DNA of 64,000 nt from Microbispora bryophytorum. GTDB lineage: Bacteria > Actinomycetota > Actinomycetes > Streptosporangiales > Streptosporangiaceae. Every line of letters begins with the position of its first letter. The first letter of the stretch is position 1. The notes under the pieces were generated by a model. The model was given only the letters and a program-made list of their open reading frames with translations. It ran no database searches and was not told where the DNA came from. The stretch spans positions 186,001 through 250,000 of the forward strand of contig NZ_VIRL01000001.1 in assembly GCF_006874465.1 (NCBI RefSeq), given 5' to 3'. Below, piece by piece: positions 8,258 to 16,180 of the stretch. The translations under genes and the position numbers were made by a program.

Positions 8258-8839
8258 TCACCGCGTCCCGAGCCCCGCGCCGATCGTGCGCAGTGCGTCG
8301 AGGAGATCGCGGGCCGACGGAGCCTGCTCGGGATCGACGAGCCACTGGGCCGCCATCCCGCCCAGCAGTGCCTGGTAGAACGCGCCGACCGCCATCGCCC
8401 TGCGTTCGTCCGCGGCCGGATCGAGGTGTTCGAAGATCGCCGCCAGGCCCAGCTTCGCCTGCCGGTTGGCGGTCGCGAACGCCTCGCGCAGCTCGGGGAG
8501 CCGGTCCATCTGGGCGATGAGCTCGAACTGGATGGCCCACAGCGGTCTCAGCCTGTCGAAGGACTCGATGATCCGCGTCCACGTCGCCTCGAATCGCTGC
8601 GCGGGCGCGCCGTCGAGTGCCGCGTCGGCGGCGAGCGTCTGCTCGATCTCCTTTCCCCATTCCTCCATCGCCTCGATGAGGGCCGCGTCGAGCAGGGCCT
8701 TCGTCGTCCTGAAGTGATAGCCGATGGCGGCGAGGCTCGTGCCGGCGGCCGCCGCGATGTCACGCGCGGTGGTGCCGGAGTATCCCTTCTCCATCAGGCA
8801 CCGCTTGGCGCCCGCGAGCAGATCTTCCCGGTTTCCCAT
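8258..8839 (-). CDS. TetR-family repressor of a divergent monooxygenase
   Basis: A 193-aa TetR protein: CLMEKGYSGTTARDIAAAAG, then TSLAAIGYHFRTTKALLDAAL at about 14-55 form the DNA-binding domain; the rest is helical and resembles the TetR_C ligand domains of actinomycetes. It is divergent from the FAD-dependent monooxygenase at 8923. The 83-bp gap contains one clear inverted repeat (8868-8893), the probable site for repressing both genes. Confidence 0.9.
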   Translation of the reverse strand: MGNREDLLAGAKRCLMEKGYSGTTARDIAAAAGTSLAAIGYHFRTTKALLDAALIEAMEEWGKEIEQTLAADAALDGAPAQRFEATWTRIIESFDRLRPLWAIQFELIAQMDRLPELREAFATANRQAKLGLAAIFEHLDPAADERRAMAVGAFYQALLGGMAAQWLVDPEQAPSARDLLDALRTIGAGLGTR

Positions 8840-8867
8840 GGCCAGAGCCTAGCCCATGCCAGCACAA

Positions 8868-8893
8868 ACGTCTTGTACATCCGTACTAGACGT
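8868..8893 (+). promoter_or_regulatory. Operator-like inverted repeat between tetR and monooxygenase
   Basis: Arms ACGTCTTGTAC (8868-8878) and GTACTAGACGT (8883-8893) pair at 10 of 11 positions around a 4-bp centre. Size and position fit a TetR operator controlling both divergent genes. Confidence 0.75.
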
Positions 8894-8922
8894 ATGACTT
8901 AGACGCTTGTACAGTTCACGGC

Positions 8923-10131
8923 ATGGCGAACATCCTGATCTCCGGCGCGAGCGTCGCCGGGCTGACGCTGGCCTTCTGGCTCCGCGAGCACGGCTTCGCG
9001 GTGACCGTCGTCGAGCGGGCGCCCTCGCTGCGGGACGGCGGCTACAAGATCGACATTCGGGGGGCTGCCCTCGACGTCGCCGCCCGCATGGGCCTGCTCG
9101 ACGAGGTGCGGCGGCACAGCACGGACATGCGGGTCGCCCGCTTCGTCGACGCCCGCGGCCGGCAGATCGGCACGATGAGCGCCCAGTTGTTCGGCGGCCG
9201 CGAGGGCGACGACGTCGAGATCATGCGCGGCGACCTGACCCGGCTCCTCCACACGGCGGCCGGAAACGGCGTCGAATACGTCTTCGACGACTCCATCACG
9301 GCCCTGCGGGAGACCCCCGAAGGTGTGCGGGTCACCTTCGCGAACGGCCCCGCCCGTACGTTCGACCTGGTGGTGGGCGCCGACGGCCTGCACTCCACCG
9401 TGCGCGCGCTGGCCTTCGGCGAGGAGTCCCGGTTCGTCCACGACCTCGGGCACCACATCTCGATCTTCACGGTGCCCAACCATCTCGGCCTGGACCGTAC
9501 GGAGATGATGTATCCGGCACCGGGCACAAGCACCGGGATGTACAGCACCGGGCGCGGCGACGACGCCAAGGCGATGTTCCTCTTCCCCTCACCGCCGGTG
9601 GAGTTCGACCGGCGGGACGCCGTCCAGCAGAAGAAACTGCTCGCCGACCTCTTCTCCGGCCAGGGCTGGGAGGTTCCGCGCCTCCTCGACGCGATGTGGG
9701 ACGCGCCGGACTTCTACCTGGACTCGATCAGCCAGGTGCGCATGGACCGCTGGTCGTCGGGCCGGGTGGCGCTCGTGGGCGACGCCGCGTACGCGGCCTC
9801 ACCCGCGTCCGGCCAGGGCACCAGCCTGGCCCTGGTCGGCGCGTACGTCCTCGCCGGCTGCCTCGCCGAGGCGGCGGGAGACCACGCGGCGGGGTTCGCC
9901 GCCTACGAGCGCGAGATGCGGCACTTCGCGGAGGAGAACCAGAAGCTCGCCGCGAACAACCTCAAGGGCATGGTGCTGAAGTCCGCGGCGCAGATCCGCT
10001 TCCAGATGCTGATGCTGCGGCTGATGCCGCATCTGCCCGGGAAGGACCGCATGATCGAGCGCGTCACCGGGCCCATCCGCAGGGCCGCGACCGCGATCAC
10101 GATCAGGGACTACCGGACGTCGGTCTCGTAG
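8923..10131 (+). CDS. FAD-dependent monooxygenase (PHBH-like)
   Basis: A 402-aa flavoprotein of the class A hydroxylase group. The N-terminal FAD fold reads ILISGASVAGLTLAFWLREH. The second FAD motif GRVALVGDAAYAASPASGQG, then GTSLALVGAYVLAGCL, lies at about 280-315. Family members hydroxylate aromatic or polycyclic substrates, such as antibiotics. No ribosome-binding site is obvious before ATG 8923, so the mRNA may have a very short leader. It is under the likely control of the divergent TetR; an inducible detoxification role is inferred, substrate unknown. Confidence 0.9.
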   Translation: MANILISGASVAGLTLAFWLREHGFAVTVVERAPSLRDGGYKIDIRGAALDVAARMGLLDEVRRHSTDMRVARFVDARGRQIGTMSAQLFGGREGDDVEIMRGDLTRLLHTAAGNGVEYVFDDSITALRETPEGVRVTFANGPARTFDLVVGADGLHSTVRALAFGEESRFVHDLGHHISIFTVPNHLGLDRTEMMYPAPGTSTGMYSTGRGDDAKAMFLFPSPPVEFDRRDAVQQKKLLADLFSGQGWEVPRLLDAMWDAPDFYLDSISQVRMDRWSSGRVALVGDAAYAASPASGQGTSLALVGAYVLAGCLAEAAGDHAAGFAAYEREMRHFAEENQKLAANNLKGMVLKSAAQIRFQMLMLRLMPHLPGKDRMIERVTGPIRRAATAITIRDYRTSVS

Positions 10132-10223
10132 CCCCCGGCGCCGGGGCCGGGATCCTCGGCAGATCGGTGTGAACGGCCCCCCTCCGCCAGACGTCGTACG
10201 GGTGAGCGGAAGGGGAAGGCATC

Positions 10224-11315
10224 GTGCGTACCGTGTTCGTCTCGGGTGTGACGGCGCTCGGCCTGGCGTGCATGCCGGGCACGGCGGCCTCAGGCGTGAC
10301 CCACCAAGGACACCAGGCCGGGGAGAGCGCGCCGGTGTGGCGGCTGACCAGGGTGAACACCCTGCCCGGGGACGACGTCCTCAACGACGTGACGGCCCTG
10401 GGCAGCGGGTCGGTGTGGGCGGCCGGTCACCGGCTCGTGAACGGCGGGCAGCGGGGCCTGGTCCAGCGGTTCGACGGCCGATCGTGGAAGGTGATCCCCG
10501 GCAGCCCGCCGTACGAGCTGAAGGCCGTGACCGCCACCTCGGACAGGGACGTATGGGTCTTCGGCCCGGGCAAGGCCGCTCGGTGGAACGGCCGCGCGTG
10601 GACCACCGCCTCGCTCGGCGGCGGCTTCGCCGCGACGGACGCCGACGGGACGGGCGCGAAGGACGTCTGGGCGGTCGCCGAGTCCTCGGCCTCGGCCAGG
10701 CACTGGAACGGGTCCTCGTGGAAGAGCGTCCGGCTGCCGGCCCGCGCCGCCGCCGTCGACGCGTACAGGGCCGGTGACGTCTGGGCGGCGGGGACCAAGG
10801 GCGACCGCCCCGCCATCATGCGGTGGAACGGAAGGTCCTGGGCGGCGGTGCCCACCCCCGCGATCACGCTTCCCGCTCCCGGCGCCGCCGCCGTCCTCAA
10901 CGACATCGCCGTCGTGGGCCCCGGCAACGTGTGGGCCGTCGGCGGCGTCAGCTGGGAGGGCGCCGACGACGAGGGGGACGACGTGACCTACAGCCGCACC
11001 CTGGTCATGCACTGGAACGGCCGCTCATGGACCACCTCGATCGGCGCCGGCAACGCGCAGCCCTACACGGAGGTCGAGCCCGACGGCAAGGGCGGCGTGT
11101 GGATCGTGCAGAGCAACTGGAACTCCACTCTGTGGCACGTCACGGGTTCGACGTGGCGCAGCGCCCCGGTTCCCCGGAAGGCCGGCACCGACGCCGTCCT
11201 GTTCTCGATCGCGCGCAGGCCCGGGACGACGACGCTGTGGGGCGCGGGCTTCACCGTGCCGCAGGGCGACCCCGACGACCCCTCGGCCGACGGCACGCTC
11301 TGGCGTACGCGGTAA
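10224..11315 (+). CDS. Secreted repeat protein, predicted beta-propeller
   Basis: A 363-aa exported protein with a short signal peptide (VFVSGVTALGLACMPGTAA). The mature part contains about six repeats ending in a motif like DVWAVG...HWNGSSW (e.g. DVWVFGPGKAARWNGRAW, DVWAAGTKGDRPAIMRWNGR, LVMHWNGRSWTT). These fit blades of a small propeller seen in many actinobacterial secreted proteins of unknown function. GTG 10224 has AGGGGAAGG upstream. No catalytic motif is seen. Confidence 0.8.
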   Translation: MRTVFVSGVTALGLACMPGTAASGVTHQGHQAGESAPVWRLTRVNTLPGDDVLNDVTALGSGSVWAAGHRLVNGGQRGLVQRFDGRSWKVIPGSPPYELKAVTATSDRDVWVFGPGKAARWNGRAWTTASLGGGFAATDADGTGAKDVWAVAESSASARHWNGSSWKSVRLPARAAAVDAYRAGDVWAAGTKGDRPAIMRWNGRSWAAVPTPAITLPAPGAAAVLNDIAVVGPGNVWAVGGVSWEGADDEGDDVTYSRTLVMHWNGRSWTTSIGAGNAQPYTEVEPDGKGGVWIVQSNWNSTLWHVTGSTWRSAPVPRKAGTDAVLFSIARRPGTTTLWGAGFTVPQGDPDDPSADGTLWRTR

Positions 11316-11392
11316 AGCGGTAAAGGCGAACACGTCATCCCCGCGAGCCGGTCGCGGACCATGCGCGCGCCCTGGTGGCCCGCAGGACACTC

Positions 11393-11420
11393 GGCGAGTG
11401 TGACGAGCGTCACACTCGCC
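11393..11420. terminator. 28-bp near-perfect palindrome
   Basis: Two 13-bp arms, GGCGAGTGTGACG and CGTCACACTCGCC, flank a 2-bp centre (AG). As RNA it would fold into a stable hairpin and could end transcription of the propeller gene, which stops 77 bp earlier. Alternatively it is a protein-binding site for the downstream riboswitch promoter. TTCC rather than a T-run follows. Confidence 0.5.
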
Positions 11421-11429
11421 TTCCACAGC

Positions 11430-11530
11430 CGCCCTGGCCTGCGGTTTTATTGATTTCATCCCCTTTGTGCGATCTTTATCCTTTTCATACTCTTTGCACC
11501 CATATGGGGCTCTTGGTAGTTTCCTTGCCC
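11430..11530 (+). promoter_or_regulatory. AT-rich promoter region of the riboswitch transcript
   Basis: This is a marked AT-rich stretch (TTTTATTGATTTCATCCCC ... CTTTATCCTTTTCATACTC) in an otherwise GC-rich gap. The leader of the NlpC/P60 gene must start in or after it. I cannot assign a transcription start. The remaining 11316-11635 holds only this and the palindrome at 11393. Confidence 0.4.
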
Positions 11531-11635
11531 AACGACCGGGTCCACGTGCCGCTGTCAGGAGACCGGCCCGGTCGTGGTTCGAAACGACCATCCACTGTCA
11601 CCGGCCGCCACGCCCTCTCCGCCCCCCTGGGCGCC

Positions 11636-11785
11636 GGTGACGCCGAGTCCGCGCCGGCAAGGAGGCGCGGAGCCGGGGAACCAATCGACCTTCGGTGAAG
11701 GTCCGGGGTGAATCGGCGCGCCAGCGCCGTAGGGCGACTTCCCTGCCCGAATCCGTCAGCTAACCCGGTAGGCGCAAGCGGAAGA
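11636..11785 (+). ncRNA. Cyclic di-AMP (ydaO/yuaA) riboswitch
   Basis: The conserved strings of the actinobacterial ydaO class appear in order: GACGCCGAGTCCGCGCC, then GGCGCGGAGCCGGGGAACC, GGGGTGAATCGG, GTAGGGCGACTTCCCTGCC, then CGAATCCGTCAGCTAACC and GGTAGGC. The family binds c-di-AMP and in actinomycetes usually precedes genes for resuscitation factors and NlpC/P60 wall hydrolases, turning them off when the ligand is abundant. Here it ends about 20 nt before such a gene. Exact ends are estimated. Confidence 0.92.
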
Positions 11786-11802
11786 CCCTAGGGAGAGATC
11801 CC

Positions 11803-12426
11803 CTGTTCACCAACTCCACCCCTCTGCTCCGCATTGCCTGCGTCACTATCAGTAGCGCAGCGCTCACCGCCTCCGTAGGGGCATTGAGCGCACTGCCCGC
11901 GGCCGCCGCGTCTGCGGCGGTGACAGTCCCGCCCTCGGCCGCCCCGGCGATCGTTCCTCCCGAGCCCCCCGCTACGGCGACCACCCTGTACGACGGCGCG
12001 GCTCCCGCGCCGGCCGCGGCGGATGACTCCGCGAACAGGAAGCTCACCAGGTCGGCCCTCCGGCAGGAGAAGGCCGAGCACGCCGTCGAGGTGGCGAAGA
12101 AGCAGCTCGGCGATCCGTACGTGTGGGGCGCCACGGGCCCACGGGCGTTCGACTGCTCCGGGCTGGTCCAGTTCGCCTGGCGCAAGGCGGGCGTCAAGCT
12201 CCCGCGTACGACGTGGTCGATGCTCAGCGCCGCAAAGAAGAGGGTCTCCCTGGCGCACCTCAAGCCTGGCGACCTCATCTTCACCAGCGGCGGCGGCCAC
12301 GTGGGCATGTACGTGGGGCACAAGAAGGTGATCAGCGCCCCCCACAGCGGCGCGGTGGTCAACATCGACAAGCTCAACGGTTACTGGAGGAGCAGCTTCC
12401 TCGCCGCCGTACGCCCCGGCGTCTGA
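11803..12426 (+). CDS. Secreted NlpC/P60 peptidoglycan hydrolase
   Basis: A 207-aa exported wall endopeptidase. A signal peptide (LLRIACVTISSAALTASVG) is followed by a Pro/Ala linker and the C-terminal NlpC/P60 domain: QLGDPYVWGATGPRAFDCSG with Cys118, GGGHVGMYVG with His166, and APHSG with His181, the Cys-His-His triad. The only start that keeps the signal peptide is a CTG at 11803, with AGGGAGA 6 nt upstream; the later TTG 11884 would remove it. Expression is probably controlled by the c-di-AMP riboswitch just upstream, tying wall remodelling to c-di-AMP. Confidence 0.9.
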   Translation: MFTNSTPLLRIACVTISSAALTASVGALSALPAAAASAAVTVPPSAAPAIVPPEPPATATTLYDGAAPAPAAADDSANRKLTRSALRQEKAEHAVEVAKKQLGDPYVWGATGPRAFDCSGLVQFAWRKAGVKLPRTTWSMLSAAKKRVSLAHLKPGDLIFTSGGGHVGMYVGHKKVISAPHSGAVVNIDKLNGYWRSSFLAAVRPGV

Positions 12427-12486
12427 GCCGGGCCGTGGAGACCTCCTCGGCGAGATGGTGCTCGATGCGTCGCCCGCGTCGCCGAA

Positions 12487-13371
12487 TCAGGATGCCCGGG
12501 CGTCCGCGGCGGGCTTGAGCACTTCCCTGCACCAGGTGCGGAAGTCCGTCGACGTGGGCGCGGCGATCGCCCAGTCCGCGTCGTAGATGCCGTGGTCCTG
12601 TGCGGCGAACGCCTCGGTCAGATCCTTGACCGCCTGGTCGCCGGCGCCTCGGGAGCGCAGGAACGACGCGTAGTCGTCCAGGCTCACGCGACGGTAGGCG
12701 ACCGGGCGCCCGAGTTCCCGGCCGATCACCTCGGCCATGCCGTCGGGGGTGAGCCGGCCGGGGCCGAACACGGGGAGGTTCTCCTGCCCGGTCCAGGACA
12801 GATCGGTGAGCAGATCGGCGGCCACGCCCGCGATGTCCCGCGTCGCGATCGATGCCAGCGGCAGGTCACCCGCACAGGTCAGGGAGAACGCGCCCTGCCC
12901 GAGGATCGCATCGAGCTGCCCGAGGAGGTTCTCCATGTAGAAGGGCATGGACAACGCCCGGTAGGCCGCACCGGACCTGCCGAGTTCGGCGTCCATCGCG
13001 AAGGCCGCCGACAGGACGCCGGCCGGGGCCGGCCAGCCGTGCCCGGCGCTGGAGACCCCGACGACGTGGCCGACGTCGTGGCGGGCGACGGCGTCGGCGC
13101 CCGCCCGGGCGAAACGCAGATAGTGCTCCGCGGCGCTCGGGGCCGCCGGGTTCGGCGGGACGAGCCAGAACAGCGCTTCGGCCCCGGGCAGTGCCTTGTC
13201 GAGCACGGCCGGATCGTCGTGGGAGCCCTCGATGGTCTCGACCCGCTCGCGGACCGTGTCGTCCAGACGCGAGGCGTCGCGGACGACGACCCGTAGCTCC
13301 TCGTCCTGGTCGAGCAGCCGGCGGACCAGCCGGCTGCCGATCTGTCCTGTCGGTGTGGTGACAACGATCAT
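12487..13371 (-). CDS. NmrA-like NAD(P)-binding protein
   Basis: A 294-aa atypical SDR of the NmrA/HSCARG group: MIVVTTPTGQIGSRLVRRLL forms the NAD(P)-binding motif (TPTGQIG). The SDR catalytic Tyr-Lys pair is not evident, as in other NmrA proteins that sense the redox state of NAD(P) or act as reductases. It is divergent from the TetR gene at 13449 across a 77-bp gap with a palindromic site, so it is a likely target of that repressor. Confidence 0.88.
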   Translation of the reverse strand: MIVVTTPTGQIGSRLVRRLLDQDEELRVVVRDASRLDDTVRERVETIEGSHDDPAVLDKALPGAEALFWLVPPNPAAPSAAEHYLRFARAGADAVARHDVGHVVGVSSAGHGWPAPAGVLSAAFAMDAELGRSGAAYRALSMPFYMENLLGQLDAILGQGAFSLTCAGDLPLASIATRDIAGVAADLLTDLSWTGQENLPVFGPGRLTPDGMAEVIGRELGRPVAYRRVSLDDYASFLRSRGAGDQAVKDLTEAFAAQDHGIYDADWAIAAPTSTDFRTWCREVLKPAADARAS

Positions 13372-13388
13372 CGGATCTCCTCTAACCT

Positions 13389-13406
13389 GAACCTGAATTC
13401 CGGTTC
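13389..13406 (+). promoter_or_regulatory. 18-bp operator palindrome between nmrA-like and tetR
   Basis: GAACCTGAATTCCGGTTC is symmetric at 16 of 18 positions (only the T/C pair beside the central GAATTC differs). It sits between the two divergent starts. A TATAAAG-like -10 lies at 13411. It is a likely TetR binding site. Confidence 0.75.
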
Positions 13407-13448
13407 CGAATATAAAGACCGTCGCCGCGCACCGTCAACTACAGTGGA

Positions 13449-14018
13449 ATGACCATGACCGCTCCCGAACGCTCGCTGCGCGCCGACGCCCGGCGCAACC
13501 GCGAAGCCGTCCTCGACGCCGCCGGTGAGCTGTTCGCCCGGCGCGGCGACGCCGTGCAGATGGACGAGATCGCCGAGCGCGCGGGCCTCGGTGTCGGCAC
13601 CCTCTACCGGCACTTCGCCGACAAGCAGGCGCTACTCGCGGCGATCATCGGCCGCCGGTTCGAGGCGATGGCCACCCTCGCCCGCGCCGCCGACGAGGCC
13701 GAGGATCCCTGGACGGCGTTCGAGACGCTGCTCTACGGCTACCTGGAGTCCGCACAGGCCGACGCCGCGTTCCGCTTCGCGCTCCTCGGCCCGGAAGAGC
13801 CGCGCTGGAACGACATCGCCACGGAGAAGACGGATTTCTCGGCGATCACCGAACGCATCGTGCGGCGCGCCGTCGACGCCGGCCGCCTGCGCGAAGACTT
13901 CCGCGCCGACGACTTCGTCCTCATCACCCGTGGCGCCATGGCGAACATGACCGACGCCGCCGGCTGGCGCAGACACGTCACGCTTGTGCTCGAAGGCATC
14001 CGCCGCCCCGAACGCTGA
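13449..14018 (+). CDS. TetR-family repressor
   Basis: A 189-aa regulator: RREAVLDAAGELFARRGDAV-type N terminus (here RNREAVLDAAGELFARRGDA), then DEIAERAGLGVGTLYRHF and DKQALLAAI form the DNA-binding domain. The C-terminal helical domain is of the SCO1712-like class. ATG 13449 and ATG 13455 are both possible. It is divergent from the NmrA-like reductase and probably represses it and itself through 13389-13406. Confidence 0.9.
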   Translation: MTMTAPERSLRADARRNREAVLDAAGELFARRGDAVQMDEIAERAGLGVGTLYRHFADKQALLAAIIGRRFEAMATLARAADEAEDPWTAFETLLYGYLESAQADAAFRFALLGPEEPRWNDIATEKTDFSAITERIVRRAVDAGRLREDFRADDFVLITRGAMANMTDAAGWRRHVTLVLEGIRRPER

Positions 14019-14037
14019 AGTCCCCTCAGGGCCGTCG

Positions 14038-14436
14038 TCAGCGGGCGAACTTCTCGATGGCGGCCGGGCTGACCGGAGTGAAGAAGTTGACGAGGTTGCC
14101 GTCGGGGTCGGACAGCAGGAGCGACCGGTTGCCCCAGGGCATCGTGGTGGGCTCCTGGACGAACTCCTCGACGAAGCCGGACAGGTTCCGATACACGCCG
14201 TCCACGTCGTCGACGAGGAACTCGATGATCACGCGCTGGTCGCCGGCCGGCCGGGCGGCGCCGGAGGCGAGGAACGGGACGGTGCGGGTGCTGCCGATCG
14301 CGAGGGTGGCGGAGGCCGTCCTGAGCTCGGCGAAGTCCTCGCTGTACCGCTTGGCCTCCACTCCCGTGGCTCGCTCGTAGAAGTCCACGAGGCGCGCGAC
14401 GTCGCCCGTGATGATGCGGATCGATACGAAGTCCAT
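14038..14436 (-). CDS. VOC (glyoxalase/bleomycin-resistance fold) protein
   Basis: A 132-aa protein of the vicinal oxygen chelate superfamily: MDFVSIRIITGDVARLVDFY, later RSLLLSDPDGNLVNFFTPV, the terminal betaalpha-beta unit with the usual DPDGN. Such proteins bind metals or small compounds; function is not predictable here. ATG 14436 is chosen because GGGAGA precedes it. It is divergent from a WYL regulator at 14525, its likely controller. Confidence 0.88.
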   Translation of the reverse strand: MDFVSIRIITGDVARLVDFYERATGVEAKRYSEDFAELRTASATLAIGSTRTVPFLASGAARPAGDQRVIIEFLVDDVDGVYRNLSGFVEEFVQEPTTMPWGNRSLLLSDPDGNLVNFFTPVSPAAIEKFAR

Positions 14437-14524
14437 GGTGATCTCCCTGGTTCGTCGGGTCGTTCTCCGATGGCACACTAGGGCGAATACCGGACAGAAA
14501 CCGCCCAGTATTGTCCCTTAGGTT

Positions 14525-15544
14525 GTGGACGTGGCTCGACCTACTCATCGCGTTCTCACGCTGCTGGAGCTCCTGCAGTCGGGTGGCATTCGGACGATGG
14601 CCGAGCTCGCCGACCGGCTCGGTGTCGACGAGCGCACCGTGCGGCGGTACGTCGACCACCTGGTCGACCTCGACGTGCCCGTCGAGTCGGTGCGCGGCCG
14701 CTACGGCGGATACCGGCTCGCTCCCGGATATCGCATGCCTCCGCTCATGCTGAGCGACGACGAGGCGCTCGCCGTGCTGCTCGGCCTGGTCGCCGGTCGC
14801 CGGTCGGGGTTGACGACGACCACCGGCACCGCGAGTGAGACGGCGGCGGCCAAGATCCGGCGGGTCCTGCCCAAGCGGCTCGCCCACAAGCTCGACACGG
14901 TGCTCGAATCCCTCGCCTTCACCGCTCCGCCCGGCGAGTTCGCCACCCCGCAGACCGCGGTCCTGCTCTGCGTCGCCGATGCCGTGCGCCATCACCGGCC
15001 GATCTCGATCAGATACACCGCCGCCGACGGCCGGCGCAGCGAACGCACGCTGCATCCGTACGGGCTCGTCGCCCACTCGGGCCGGTGGTACGTCACCGGT
15101 GCGGATCCCGCGATCGGCGAGGACCGGACCTTCCGGCTGGATCGCATCGCGGACGCGAGGGCGCTGCCCGGTTCGTTCGAGCCGCCCGCCGGGTTCGATC
15201 CGGCGCAGCACGTCCTGTCAGGGTTCGCGACGGCTCCGTATCGGCATCGAGTGGTCCTGCGGATGCAGGGAACGGTCGAGCAGATCCGCGTCCGGCTTCC
15301 CGCCGGCGTCGCGACCGTGGAGGAGTCTGCGCCCGCGCAGGGCGCGGATCCCGCGGCCGAGGGATGGCTCCGCGTCGAGTTGCGAGCCGAGCGGCTCGAC
15401 TGGTTGCCTCCGCTGCTCGCGTCGTTCGACCGGCCGTTCGTCATCGAGCGCCCGGACGAGTTGCGCGACCTCGTCGCCGCGCTCGCGGATCGGCTCGCGG
15501 CCTCCGCCCGCAGGGTCCCGCCCGGGGATGGCCCGGTCGCCTGA
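14525..15544 (+). CDS. YafY-type HTH/WYL-domain regulator
   Basis: A 339-aa regulator. An N-terminal DeoR-like HTH_11 (THRVLTLLELLQSGGIRTMA, then ELADRLGVDERTVRRYVDHL) is followed by a WYL domain (about 150-225, with VAHSGRWYVTGAD and FRLDRIADARAL) and a WCX tail. WYL domains bind nucleic-acid or nucleotide ligands in characterised members. The start GTG 14525 lacks a clear ribosome-binding site. It is divergent from the VOC gene, a typical target arrangement. Confidence 0.9.
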   Translation: MDVARPTHRVLTLLELLQSGGIRTMAELADRLGVDERTVRRYVDHLVDLDVPVESVRGRYGGYRLAPGYRMPPLMLSDDEALAVLLGLVAGRRSGLTTTTGTASETAAAKIRRVLPKRLAHKLDTVLESLAFTAPPGEFATPQTAVLLCVADAVRHHRPISIRYTAADGRRSERTLHPYGLVAHSGRWYVTGADPAIGEDRTFRLDRIADARALPGSFEPPAGFDPAQHVLSGFATAPYRHRVVLRMQGTVEQIRVRLPAGVATVEESAPAQGADPAAEGWLRVELRAERLDWLPPLLASFDRPFVIERPDELRDLVAALADRLAASARRVPPGDGPVA

Positions 15545-15732
15545 CCTCTCTACCGCCCGGCCAACCCCGGCCACCCCGGCCACCTCTGTCCGCGCGGGGA
15601 AACGGACGGTCTCGCCGCCGCGGGCGCGAAGCGTCAGACGATGTAATTTTCATCGCGGCGTCAATGACAGCCACGACTTCTTCCCTGGTCACAACCGATG
15701 GAACGAACGGTCGCAGGCGAAGGACGACGATG

Positions 15733-15767
15733 AGAAGTCGAGATCATTGACAGATCTCATGACTTCT
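15733..15767 (+). terminator. Stem-loop after the WYL gene
   Basis: Nested inverted repeats AGAAGTC/GACTTCT and GAGATC/GATCTC flank ATTGACA, giving a 13-bp stem with one bulge; TATTTGC follows. It may terminate the WYL transcript. The rest of 15545-15835 shows nothing else I can support. Confidence 0.45.
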
Positions 15768-15835
15768 TATTTGCTCCGGCTCACCACCACCTCCAGTCGC
15801 CCGGCAGAGAGGAGCACTTGGTCGCCCTCCGTTGC

Positions 15836-15849
15836 TGTTAGCGCTAACA
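15836..15849 (+). promoter_or_regulatory. LacI-type operator palindrome
   Basis: TGTTAGCGCTAACA is a perfect 14-bp palindrome with the central CG step typical of LacI-family operators. It lies 332 bp before the esterase-CBM2 gene, so if it controls that gene the transcript has a long leader. A second stem-loop (CCTTGCT/AGCAAGG, 15952-15970) lies within that leader. Confidence 0.6.
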
Positions 15850-16140
15850 ATCATGGCTCGACGCCAGGACGAATTCCGCCGCGTTCTCCAGCGCACCGCC
15901 GAGGAGAGAACACGGCAGGGCCATGCCGACGCTGACGGACAGCTGAACTCGCCTTGCTCTTCCAGCAAGGAAAGGGGCGAGCGCGTACACGCCGACGCCG
16001 GTCGGTCGCCGCGCTCCTCCGGGTCGACGGACGGTGGGCTCACTTAGCGTTCGAATCCGTCCGGGGAGGCCGTACGGCCGGCACGCACCTGCCGGCCGCG
16101 GACGCTCCACCGAATTGAAGGAAAAACCAATTGCTTCCCC

Positions 16141-16156
16141 ATCGACATCTGTCGAT
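16141..16156 (+). promoter_or_regulatory. 16-bp inverted repeat before esterase gene
   Basis: ATCGACATCTGTCGAT has 7-bp perfect arms around TC and ends 24 bp before the esterase start. It may be an operator or a leader hairpin; no regulator can be assigned. Confidence 0.4.
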
Positions 16157-16180
16157 TGTTCGAACGGCAAAGGGAGTTGC

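Noticed and set aside
16040..16060. GCGTTCGAATCCGTC looks like a tRNA T-loop
   Set aside because: No 5-bp T stem, anticodon arm or acceptor stem can be built around it.
7186..16180. A secondary-metabolite gene cluster around the two monooxygenases and regulators
   Set aside because: No PKS, NRPS, terpene or RiPP core gene is present; genes are independent regulator/enzyme pairs.
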